A DNA stretch of 64,000 bases from Variovorax sp. S12S4 (GTDB lineage: Bacteria > Pseudomonadota > Gammaproteobacteria > Burkholderiales > Burkholderiaceae_C), in assembly GCF_023195515.1 (NCBI RefSeq), contig NZ_JALPKR020000002.1, positions 1,527,001-1,591,000 on the forward strand. Reading direction: 5' to 3'. Shown piece by piece: positions 10,640 to 19,717 of this stretch. A model generated the notes under the pieces. It was not told where the DNA came from. It did no database searches and saw only the letters and a list, made by a program, of their open reading frames with translations. The translations under genes were made by a program, and so were the position numbers. Within the stretch, counting starts at the first letter, position 1, and each line of letters begins with the position of its first letter.

Positions 10640-11056
10640 ATGGCACTTGATATGTACCTTGAGATGGGTGGCAGCGCCAAGGATTGGGAAATCACAAAAG
10701 AGATCCTTTACGAGTTGGGAATGGAGCGTCTCCCGGAGCATCGGCTCGACGCAGTTTGGTACACGCTCGGCAATGGTGAAGTGTTCTGTGAAGCCGAGTG
10801 GAGGCGACCATCGCGCCGAACCAAAGAAATCATTGCGGAGGGCGATCATGGCTGTTCGTTCCTTGTCGATGCGGAAATTTCGTTTCGCATCAATAACTCG
10901 ATGTACGACGAGGCCGTCGAAACCATGAAGTCGGTCTTGACGCGATTGACCAAGAAAACGGACATGCTGTTCGTGCTTTCCTTTCAGTACGAAGGGGTGT
11001 ATGCAATTCGAGATCGAGAGCGTGGCTTCGAGTGGTTTTGGAATGATCCTAGATAG
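10640..11056 (+). CDS. bcpI: Candidate CDI immunity protein (BcpI position)
   Basis: A 138-residue soluble acidic protein directly behind the toxin-bearing end of bcpA. In CDI loci this slot holds the cognate immunity protein that binds and neutralises the toxin tip in the cytoplasm. I do not recognise its sequence family; CDI immunity proteins are highly variable. The ATG at 10640 is preferred over the ATG at 10631, because GGAGG at 10626-10630 lies nine bases before the former and touches the latter. No signal peptide or membrane segment is visible. By eye the gene is less GC-rich than its surroundings, like the toxin tip, consistent with co-transfer as a pair. Function is inferred from position only. 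Confidence 0.7.
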   Translation: MALDMYLEMGGSAKDWEITKEILYELGMERLPEHRLDAVWYTLGNGEVFCEAEWRRPSRRTKEIIAEGDHGCSFLVDAEISFRINNSMYDEAVETMKSVLTRLTKKTDMLFVLSFQYEGVYAIRDRERGFEWFWNDPR

Positions 11057-11066
11057 GGCTTCAGCG

Positions 11067-11654
11067 ATGAACCATTCGGGGATTTTTTTCTTAGTATTCA
11101 GCGCTGTGCTCCCGGCTTGCACCTACAGCAGCATCAACCCCGACGCTGCGCTCGCCGACATCCGCGCCAACAACGGCTATGACGAATTGCGCGATGTCGA
11201 GCCAGGCACAGCCAGGCTCATCTTGCGAGCCTCGGGCTCGGGCTACCCGGCACATTTCTCTGTCAGCACGTCGCCGCAGGCCTGTCAGAACTTCGCGCTC
11301 TTGGGCAATGTGGCTTACGCCGGCCGTGGCATCGTGTACCCCTGGATCGCCAATGCAGTGCAACGTGGACGCAGGACTGAGCCTTACCTTGTTCATGAAG
11401 CCAAGCCCGGTGAACCGATCCAGGTGCGTGGCCACGGCTCCTGGGCGGACGGCACAGGCTCTGGTTATCGCTCCGGCCATTGCGGGCCTGTGACGGCCAA
11501 GTTCGTGCCACAGGACGGGCATGCCTACACCGTGGATTTCGTGTGGGGCAACAAGCCCGCCTGCAGTTTGAGCGTCATGGATGCCACCGATCCGGATGCC
11601 CCCGTGTCTATTTCAGTGGAAGCCATCGAAGGTTGTCCCGCGCCACTTCGCTGA
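11067..11654 (+). CDS. bcpO: Predicted lipoprotein in the BcpO position of the CDI locus
   Basis: A 195-residue protein beginning ten bases after the immunity candidate. The ATG at 11067 gives a short hydrophobic N-terminus ending in a lipobox (VLPAC, Cys18), so it should be exported and lipidated. Upstream in-frame starts would bury this signal. Burkholderia-type CDI loci carry a small lipoprotein gene (bcpO) between immunity and transporter genes, needed for full activity in some species; this gene occupies that slot but is longer than the usual BcpO. The mature part contains several Cys residues and no domain I recognise. Assignment to BcpO rests on order and lipobox, not on sequence similarity. 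Confidence 0.6.
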   Translation: MNHSGIFFLVFSAVLPACTYSSINPDAALADIRANNGYDELRDVEPGTARLILRASGSGYPAHFSVSTSPQACQNFALLGNVAYAGRGIVYPWIANAVQRGRRTEPYLVHEAKPGEPIQVRGHGSWADGTGSGYRSGHCGPVTAKFVPQDGHAYTVDFVWGNKPACSLSVMDATDPDAPVSISVEAIEGCPAPLR

Positions 11655-11712
11655 ACATCGCCGGCTGGGTCAACGCTGATCTCGGCCAAAAACAAGAAAG
11701 AGGGAGTTCCAC

Positions 11713-13441
11713 TTGAAACACAACCTGCTGCTCGCCGCGATGGCGACGGCGCCGCTGTGGGCGCAGGCCCAGCAAACACCCACCACCCCCAGCCCTTCAT
11801 CGAGCAACAGCGCCAACAGGAACGCGAACGCGCCCTGCGCGAGCAGAACGAGCGCACCGTTGACCAGCGGCCGCAGGCGGCCCCGCCTGCACCGGTGGCA
11901 CGCATCCCCGAGACCGAAGCGCCGTGCTTCCGGATCGACCGCGTGCTGCTGGTCGGCGAGCGGGCCGAGGCCTTCCAATGGGCTGTTTCCGATCTGTCGG
12001 GTCCGGACGGCAATGATTCCCCGGTTGGCCGGTGTCTCGGCACTGCGGGCGTGAACGTGGTGCTCGCGCGCGCCCAGCAGGCGGCCATCGCGCGCGGCTT
12101 TGTCACCACGCGGGTACTCGCTGCGCCGCAGGACCTCTCTACCGGCACCCTGACCCTGTCGCTGGTGCCCGGGCGCATCGCGGCCATCCGCCTGACGCCG
12201 GATTCTTCGCCCACGCTGCTGGGCAGTGGTGCCTTGCTGGGTTCGGCCATTCCGGCCCGGCCAGGCGATCTCTTGAACCTGCGCGACATCGAGCAGGGGC
12301 TGGAGAACTTGAAGCGCGCCCCCACCGCCGAAGCCGACATCCAGATCGAGCCCTCGACCGCGCCCAATGCCGGGCCGGGCGACAGCGACCTGGTGGTCAA
12401 GTACGTGCAGGCCAAGAAGTGGCGCGTGGCCTTGAGCCTGGACGACAGCGGCACCAAGGCCACCGGCCGCTACCAGGCCGGCGCCACGGTGTCGGTGGAC
12501 AACCCCTTTGGATTGAACGACCTGTTCTACCTGAGCGCCAACCACAGTATCAACAGCCACTTTCTCTCGGAGCCAAGCTACGGCACCGAGGGCCAGACGG
12601 TGCATTACTCGCTGCCCTACGGCTACTGGATGCTGGGGTTCACGGCCTCGAACAGCCAATACCACCAGAGCGTGGCCGGGCTGAACCAGGACTATGTGTA
12701 TGCGGGCAAGACCAACAACGCCGAGGTCAAGCTCTCGCGCCTGCTGTACCGCGACCAGAGCCGCAAGACCACGCTGGCGCTCAAGGGCTTCCGGCGCGAG
12801 TCGCGCAACTTCGTGGACGACACCGAAGTCGACGTGCAGCACCGCGTGGTGGGTGGCTGGGAGCTCGGCCTCAATCACAAGGAGTTTATCGGCGAGGCCA
12901 CGCTGGAGGGGACGCTGGCGGTCAAGCACGGCACGGGCGGCTTCGGTTCCATTGCGGCGCCGGAAGAAGAATTTGGCGAAGGCACTTCGCGCATGAAGCT
13001 GTACACGGCCGAGGTGAGCCTGAATGCGCCGTTCAAGCTGGGTGCGCAGAAGCTGCGCTATTCGGGCCTGATCCGCGCGCAGTGGAACCGCACGCCGTTG
13101 ACGCCGCAGGACCGGTTTTCGATTGGCGGGCGCTACACGGTGCGCGGCTTCGACGGCGAGACGAGTCTGATGGGGGAGCGGGGCTGGCTGATCCGCAACG
13201 ACATCGGGTGGGCCATGGGCCAGAGCGGGGCGGAGCTGTATGTCGGCGCCGACTACGGGCATGTGGGGGGCGCTCGACCGAGGACCTGCTGGGCCGCAGC
13301 CTGGCGGGTGCGGTGGTCGGGGTGCGGGGGCAGTGGAGCAAGTTGAGCTATGACTTCTTCATGGGCGCGCCGATCCGCAAGCCCGAGGGGTATCGCACGG
13401 CCAGGACCACCTTTGGGTTCAATCTCAACGCGAGTTTCTGA
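11713..13441 (+). CDS. bcpB: Two-partner secretion outer-membrane transporter (BcpB/FhaC/ShlB family), two frameshifts
   Basis: TpsB transporter that would move the BcpA exoprotein across the outer membrane. A TTG at 11713 with AGGGAG six bases upstream starts a signal peptide (KHNLLLAAMATAPLWAQAQ). The frame then breaks at a five-C run (11786-11790). The -1 frame continues with QPFIEQQRQQERERAL, a POTRA domain (from CFRIDRVLLVGE) and a ShlB-type beta-barrel with the VRGFDG signature near 13141. A second break at a six-G run (13265-13270) shifts to the frame ending in the terminal barrel strand FGFNLNASF. Restoring one base at each run gives a normal transporter of about 575 residues. Both shifts have the same sign as the one in bcpA. 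It is the last gene of the CDI operon. Confidence 0.88.
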
Positions 13442-13508
13442 CTAATTGACGCGACCTCCGCACATGAAGTTGAGGGTAATGCAGCGTGAAGGATGTATTG
13501 AAAGGCAA

Positions 13509-13991
13509 ATGATGAAGGCAATATTTCTTTCCACCATCGCTCTCGCACTGGGCGGTTGCGCAACGAAGTATGAGTTGCCTTCAGGTGCGCCGTACGCGAC
13601 CGTCAATGGCGAAGTGATTGGTAGATCAAGTTCTCGCGACGGTGGTGCAATCAGCGTGAGCGAGGTGCGCTGCGGTACCTTGTTTCCAAAGACGCTGTTC
13701 GTCGCCTCGCGCGGACGAACATTGCCGAAAGAGGCTGTACACGTCACCGCAGGCAAGGCGATCTGGTTTCACTACAACCATCGAAGCGCAATTAGCTCTG
13801 TGCAGGAGGCCGTCTGCAATATCAACGCGCAGGTTGCTCTGGAAGAGGGTGAAACCTACACCGCGTTGGCGTCTCAGATCTTCCCGCCGGGCAGTCCTGA
13901 CGCAGCTCCACTCTGTTCGTTCACGATAAAAAATGTCCGAACGGGAGAGGCGGCTCAGCGCACGAATTTCTCGTGTGCGAAAGAAAAGTAG
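13509..13991 (+). CDS. Hypothetical lipoprotein
   Basis: About 160 residues. The double ATG at 13509/13512 gives MMKAIFLSTIALALGGC, a signal peptide with lipobox ALGGC, so an outer- or inner-membrane-anchored lipoprotein is likely. The in-frame start at 13446 would put 21 charged residues before the signal and is less likely. The mature part holds four Cys residues (EVRCG, AVCNI, PLCSF, FSCAK), suggesting disulfides in the periplasm. It starts about 70 bases after the CDI transporter gene and converges on the dehydrogenase gene on the other strand. I do not recognise a family; a link to CDI is possible but unsupported. Confidence 0.65.
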   Translation: MMKAIFLSTIALALGGCATKYELPSGAPYATVNGEVIGRSSSRDGGAISVSEVRCGTLFPKTLFVASRGRTLPKEAVHVTAGKAIWFHYNHRSAISSVQEAVCNINAQVALEEGETYTALASQIFPPGSPDAAPLCSFTIKNVRTGEAAQRTNFSCAKEK

Positions 13992-14028
13992 CGGAAGAAG
14001 GCATCCGTGAGCTGCCCCATCTCTCCAA

Positions 14029-16694
14029 CTACGCAGAAACCAGCGCATACCGCGCCGCCCGCGCAATGCTCCCTGCATCCACCCCAAAGAACTTCCGTAG
14101 CGCCGCACGCGTGTCACTGCGGCCAAACCCATCCGTTCCCAGCGTGAGATAGCGGCGGCCTTCGGGCAAGAAGGCGCGCACGCTCTCCGGCACGGCACGC
14201 ACGTAGTCGGTGGCGGCGATGATCGGGCCCTTTCCGGCACCGAGCTGCTGCGCAACGAACGGCACACCGGCTTTTTCTCGCCCGCAATCGCGCGCTGCTC
14301 GCAAGCCAGGCCATCGCGCGCAAGTTCGCTCCAGCTCGTCACACTGAACACCTCAGCCTCGATACCTTCATCGGCCAACAGCTGCGCAGCCTTGACGACT
14401 TCGGTGAGGATGGCGCCCGAGCCCATGAGCGTGACGACCTTCTTCGTTTTCGCCTTGCCTGAAGCCGGCGCATACACGCCGAATCGATAGCAGCCGCGCA
14501 GGATGTCCGCCTCTGCACCCTCGGGCACATCGGGCTGCGCGTAGTTCTCGTTCATGAGCGTGACGTAATAGAACATGTCCTTCTGCTCGACCATCATTTC
14601 GCGGATGCCCGCATCCACGATGACCGCCATCTCGCCCGCGAAGGCAGGGTCGTAGGCCTTGCAGTTGGGAATGGTCGCGGCCACGAGGTGGCTGCTGCCG
14701 TCCTGGTGCTGCAGGCCTTCACCGCCGAGGGTGGTGCGGCCCGAGGTGGCGCCGAGCAAAAAGCCGCGCGCACGCTGGTCGGCGGCGGCCCAGATGGCGT
14801 CGCCCACGCGCTGAAAGCCGAACATCGAGTAGTAGATGTAGAAGGGCAGCATCGCCAAACCATGCACGCTGTAGCTGGTGGCGGCTGCCGTCCAGCTGGC
14901 AATGGCACCGGCTTCGCTGATGCCTTCTTCCAGAATCTGTCCGTCGGTGGCTTCGCGATAGCTCAGCACCGAGCCGATGTCTTCGGGCGCATAGCGCTGG
15001 CCTACGCTCGAATAGATGCCGACTTGCTTGAACAGGTTGGCCATGCCGAAGGTGCGCGCCTCGTCGGCCACGATGGGCACGATGCGCGGGCCGAGCGCCT
15101 TGTCCTTCATGAGGTTGCCCAGCATGCGCACGAAGGCCATGGTGGTGCTCATTTCCTTGCCGGCCGCGGCTGTCGCGAATTGCGCGTAGCTGGCAATGTC
15201 GGGCTTGGGCACGACGTCGCATGCGGTCTCGCGGCGGGGCATGGCACCGCCGAGTGCAGCGCGGTGGCTGCGCAGGTACTGCATCTCGGCGCTGTCTTCG
15301 GGCGGGCGGTAGAAGTCCATTGCAATGGCCTGCGCGTCGGTGAGCGGCAGGTTGAAGCGGTCGCGAAACTCGATGAGGTCGACGTCGCCCATCTTCTTGT
15401 GCGAGTGCGTGGTCATCTTGCCTTGCGCGGCGCTGCCCATGCCGTAGCCCTTCTTGGTGTGGGCGAGGATCACGGTCGGTTGACCCTTGTGCGCGGCCGC
15501 GGCGGCATAGGCGGCGTGGATCTTCACCAAGTCATGGCCGCCGCGCTTCAGGCGGTCGATCTGCTCGTCGGTCATGCCTTCGGCCAGGCGCGCGAGTTCG
15601 GGGTTCTGGCCGAAGAAGTTGTCGCGGTTGAAGCGGCCGTCCTTGGCCGCGAAGGTCTGCATCTGGCCGTCGACGGTGTTGGCGAACACGCGCGCGAGCG
15701 CGCCGCTCACATCCTGCGCGAACAGGCCGTCCCAGTCACTGCCCCACACGAGCTTGACGACGTTCCAGCCCGCGCCGGCAAAGAGCTTCTCGAGCTCGTC
15801 GATGATGCGGCCGTTGCCGCGCACCGGGCCGTCCAGGCGCTGCAGGTTGCAGTTGACGACCCACACGAGGTTGTCGAGCTTCTCGCGCGCGGCAAGCGTC
15901 AATGCGCTCATCGATTCGGGCTCGTCCATTTCGCCGTCGCCGAACACGCCCCACACTTTGCGGCCCTCGCAGTCGAGCAGGTTGCGGTGCGTGAGGTAGC
16001 GCATGAAGCGTGCGTGATAGATCGAGCTGATCGGGCCGATGCCCATCGAGCCGGTGGGGAACTGCCAGAAGTCCGGCATCAGGTAGGGATGCGGGTAGCT
16101 GCTGAGGCCGCGTGCGCCGCTGCCTTGGGTGAAGGCGGGCGCGGTGAGTTCCTGGCGGTAGTGCTTCAGGTCTTCTTCGCTGAGGCGGCCTTCGAGGTAG
16201 GCACGCGCATAGACGCCGGGCGCGCTGTGCGGCTGGAAGAACACCAGGTCGCCTCGATGCTTTTCATCGCGCGCATGAAAGAAGTGATTGAAGCCGGTCT
16301 CGAACAAATCGGCCGCACTGGCATAGCTGGCAATGTGGCCGCCCAGTTCGCCGTACGCCTGGTTGGCCTTCGCCACCATCGCGAGCGCGTTCCAACGCAT
16401 GAGCGAAGCCAGGCGCTCCTCTACGGCCAGGTCGCCAGGAAACGGCGGCTGGTCTTCCACCGCAATGGTGTTGACGTAGGGCGTTGCGAGTTCGGGCTGC
16501 CATCCGATGCGTTGCTGCCGCGCAAGCCGGGCAAGCTCCACCAGCATCTGCCGCGCACGCTGCGGGCCATGCGTTTGCGCCAGCGCCAGGAAAGCGTCGC
16601 GCCATTCGGCGGTCTCCGCAGGGTCGGGGTCGTGCGAGAGCGGCGTGTCGAGCAGCAGCGCGCGCATCTGGTCGGATGAAATCGGGGCATTCAT
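14029..16694 (-). CDS. aceE: Homodimeric pyruvate dehydrogenase E1 (AceE type, possibly 2-ketobutyrate-specific MdeB), frameshifted
   Basis: Thiamine-diphosphate-dependent E1 of the 2-oxoacid dehydrogenase complex, decarboxylating pyruvate (or a close analogue) and acetylating the E2 lipoyl domain. The TPP-binding motif is plain: GDGEMDEPES followed by VVNCNLQRLDGP. Strong AceE stretches run throughout (FFQPHSAPGVYARA, GIGPISSIYHARF, TSGRTTLGGEGLQHQDG). At a five-A run on the coding strand (14272-14276) the frame shifts by -1. The true C-terminus (AGVPFVAQQLGAGKG to YALVSA) is in the other frame, stopping at 14029. Corrected length is about 888 residues, the family norm. Uncorrected, a spurious tail runs to 13626 over the neighbouring lipoprotein gene. 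No E2/E3 genes are adjacent, and the divergent gene is an Lrp/AsnC regulator, the arrangement seen for Pseudomonas MdeB. Substrate is therefore uncertain. Confidence 0.88.
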
Positions 16695-16799
16695 GCCGGC
16701 ACTTTAGGCCGCAACGGCAAGAATTAGCTACCGGCCTGGGCATACCCATGGCACCAGCGCAGCATAAAATTCCTGAAAACCAACCGAACGCCGCATTTC

Positions 16800-17264
16800 G
16801 TGCAACTCGACACCATTGACCTGCGCATCCTCGACGAGCTGCAACGCGACGGCGGCTTGTCGAACGTGGAGCTCGCGCGCCGCGTTCAGCTGTCGCCCTC
16901 GCCTTGCCTCGCGCGCGTGAAGGCGCTGGAAGCCGGCGGCGTAATCGACCGTTATGTGGCGCTCGCGAATGCGAAGGCGCTGGGCCTCGGGCTCAATGTG
17001 TTCATCTCGATCAGCCTCACCACGCAAAGCAAGCAGTCGCTCGCCGACTTCGAGCAGCGCATTGCGGAGCACGACGAAGTGATGGAGTGCTACCTGATGA
17101 CGGGCGACAGCGACTACCTGATCCGCATCGCAGTGGCGGACATGGCGGCGCTGGAGAAATTCATCCTGGAACAGCTCACGCCGATTCCGGGCATCGAGAA
17201 GATCCGCTCGAGCTTTGCGCTCAAGCAAGTGCGATACAAAACGGCGCTGCCGTTGCCCCGCTAG
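16800..17264 (+). CDS. Lrp/AsnC family transcriptional regulator
   Basis: A 154-residue Lrp-type regulator starting at GTG 16800. The N-terminal winged helix-turn-helix (DTIDLRILDELQRDGGLSNVELARRV, roughly residues 4-50) is followed by the RAM/AsnC ligand-binding domain (about 65-145; MTGDSDYLIRIAV is the typical core). It is divergent from the dehydrogenase E1 gene with about 105 bases between starts, so it very likely controls that gene in response to an amino acid or 2-oxoacid. The partnership resembles mdeR-mdeB of Pseudomonas putida (methionine catabolism), but no methionine gamma-lyase gene is present here. Family call is secure; ligand is unknown. Confidence 0.9.
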   Translation: MQLDTIDLRILDELQRDGGLSNVELARRVQLSPSPCLARVKALEAGGVIDRYVALANAKALGLGLNVFISISLTTQSKQSLADFEQRIAEHDEVMECYLMTGDSDYLIRIAVADMAALEKFILEQLTPIPGIEKIRSSFALKQVRYKTALPLPR

Positions 17265-17320
17265 CTCGCTGGGCTCCCACGGATTGCGCGCGCAACCCGG
17301 GGAGTGAACGGCACAACCGA

Positions 17321-19587
17321 TCAGAGGCCGATCAAGCCGCCGTCGTCCTTGGTGATGACGACCGTGGCCGAGCGCGGGCGGGCCGTGCCGCCTTCTGGCC
17401 AATGGCTGCCGAACTTGGTCGGGTCGCTGATGTTTGCCGCAGCGGTGGTTTCACCCGGGTGCTGGATGTTGACGAACAGCGCGCGGCCGTCGCCCGATTC
17501 GGCGATGCCGGTGATTTCGCAGTCCTTCGGCCCGACCAGGAAGCGGCGCAGGCCGTCGGTGCCGGGTGCCTTGCCGATAAAGGTAGCCTGCGTCGCGCTG
17601 GTGGCGCCGTCGACGTTGGTGATCGTCTTCGCCGCGCCGTCTCCCACCTGGCCCGGCAGTGCCGCAAGCATCATGCAGTTGGTCACGTCGGTGTACTTGC
17701 CATCGTCGGTCTGCAGCCACAGCAGGCCGGCGGTCGCGTGGCTGAACCACATGCCGTCGGGGCTGGAGAAGTCGTTGTCGGCAACCAGGTTCGACAGGTT
17801 GACGTCGGCCGATGCCGTCGAGCGCGCACCGAACAGGTAGACGTCCCAGTTGAAGGTGACGGCCGCGGGGTCGCCGCCGGCGTCGGCAAAGCGAACGATG
17901 TGGCCGTTCGGGTTGCCCTTCTGCGCCGTTTGCGCCACGCCCTTGGGGTCGTTGTAGTAGCGCGGGTTGGCGGCATCGGTCGTGCTGATGGTGCGCGCGG
18001 CGTTGTTGGTGAGGGTGAGGTACACGTCGCCGTTCTTCGGATTGACGGCGGTCCACTCGGGGCGGTCCATCTTGGTCGCACCGGCCACGTCGGCTGCAAG
18101 GCGCGCGTTGATCACCACGTCGGCCGCATCGGCGAAGGGGTACGTCGCGTTGCCGGAGGTGATGCCGTTCACGCCCAGCGAGAGCTCCAGCCAGTTGCCC
18201 GTGCCGTCGGCGTTGAAGCGCGCGACATAGAGCTTGCCATCGTCCATGTACTTGTCGCCGGCCGCAATGCCGCCGCCGATGTCGGCCGCATCCCAGGCCT
18301 TGGTGGAAACGAACTTGTAGAGGTACTCGTTCTGCGAGTCGTCGCCCATGTACCAGACCAGCGGCTTGCCGACCACCACCGGGCCGAGGCAGGCGCCTTC
18401 GTGGCCGAAGCGGCCGAGCGCGGTGCGCTTCTTGGGCGTGCTGGCAGGATTGAAGGGGTCGATCTCGACCACCCAGCCGTAGGTGTTGGCGCCATTGCGG
18501 AAGTCGTCGGTGGCGGTGGCGCCGGTCACCTGGGTGTTCCAGCGGCCGTAGATGTTGTCGGCCGTGTCGGGCGTGACGGTTGCCCACAGTTCGCGGCCGG
18601 TGCTCGAAACACCGTAGCGGCTGAACGATGTGAGTTCCTTGGCGGTGCGGTTGGGGTTGTCGGTAGCCGGAATGCGGCGGAAGTAGCCGGCCCAGTTCTC
18701 TTCGCAGGTCAGGTAGGTACCCCAAGGCGTGGTGCCGTTGGCGCAGTTGTTGAGCGTGCCGCGGGTCTTGCTGCCGTCGGTCGAATACTTGGTCTTCAGG
18801 TAGTCGGTCTTGGCGGCCGGGCCCGAGAACGTCATTTCGGTGAGGGTGTGAACGCGGCGGTTCAAGCTCGAGTCCTGCTTGTAGCTCCAGGCGCTGCCGT
18901 TCTTGTTGACCTCGATCACGCTCACGCCGTGCAGGTAGAACTCGCGCAGCACTTCGTCTGCGACGGTGCGGACTGCGGCATTGCCGGTGCCGGTAATGGT
19001 CTGGCCGGTGGGGTGCAGGAACAGCGGCGTGATGGCTTCGTGGTTCATCACGAGCAGGCCGCGCGCCGCGTTGGCGGGGTCCCACTTGTTCGAGCCGTCC
19101 ATGCCGAAGAAGGTCATGCCGTCGTGGTGGTCGCCGGCACGGCGGTCGTAGGTGGCAGGATCGTCGGTGCCATCGTTCTTGTAGGCAGCCACGCCGTTCG
19201 CAATCGGATCGCCCAGGCGGTAGAGCACGCTGGCGGTGTAGCCGGCAGGCACGCTCACCACGTCGTCCAGGCTCTTGGCCACGGCATTGAAGTTGAGCTT
19301 GAGCGGTGCGGGCGCCGGTGCCGGCGGAGCGGGTGCGGGCGGTGGCGGTGCCGGTGGTGCGGGAGCCGGTGCGGGGGCAGCACGGGGAAGCCAACGCCCC
19401 CGCCGCCGCCACCACCGCCGCATGCCTGCAGCAACGCGGTGCCGGCCGTGCCGACGCCCAGGCCGAACAGATGGCGGCGGCTCAGGCGCGACGCGATCAG
19501 GTCGGTGAAAGAGGGATTCGAAGTGGGGTTGGTGCCGATGTCGTCAAGGTCGATCGAAGGATCGTCGCTGCGGGAGTTTGCGGTCAT
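17321..19587 (-). CDS. phoX: PhoX-family (DUF839) Tat-exported phosphatase, frameshifted near the N-terminus
   Basis: Large periplasmic phosphatase-like protein of the PhoX/DUF839 family, which in characterised members is a calcium- and iron-dependent alkaline phosphatase releasing phosphate from organic esters. The ATG at 19587 starts a twin-arginine signal (SRRHLFGLGVGTAGTALLQAC) followed by a run of eight Gly. The frame then shifts by -1 somewhere between 19384 and 19401 (G4 and C5 runs on the plus strand) into a Pro/Ala linker and the main domain. Family patterns include HHDGMTFFGMDGS, LLVMNHE, TYLTCEENWAGYF, RFGHEGACLG, WYMGDDSQNEYLYKF and NIQHPGE near the C-terminus. Corrected length is about 755 residues. 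The gene is monocistronic and ends about 55 bases from the end of the Lrp gene. phoX is a family-level symbol. Confidence 0.85.
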
Positions 19588-19717
19588 GCGCAATATCTTT
19601 CGTGGGTTGAACAAGAAATCAACCCGCGAAGGTAGTCAGTTCGCATGACACGAGCGTGAAACGCTCAGCCTCCGGTCAGCCGCGCTGACTCGCCCTCCGA
19701 TCGGCAACTGGCGCCGG

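Noticed and set aside
13626..14028. C-terminal tail of the uncorrected dehydrogenase frame
   Set aside because: It is out-of-frame reading after the A5 run and overlaps the lipoprotein gene antisense; the true C-terminus ends at 14029.
14688..16679. Plus-strand 663-residue frame opposite the dehydrogenase
   Set aside because: Antisense shadow; the minus strand carries an unmistakable E1 protein.
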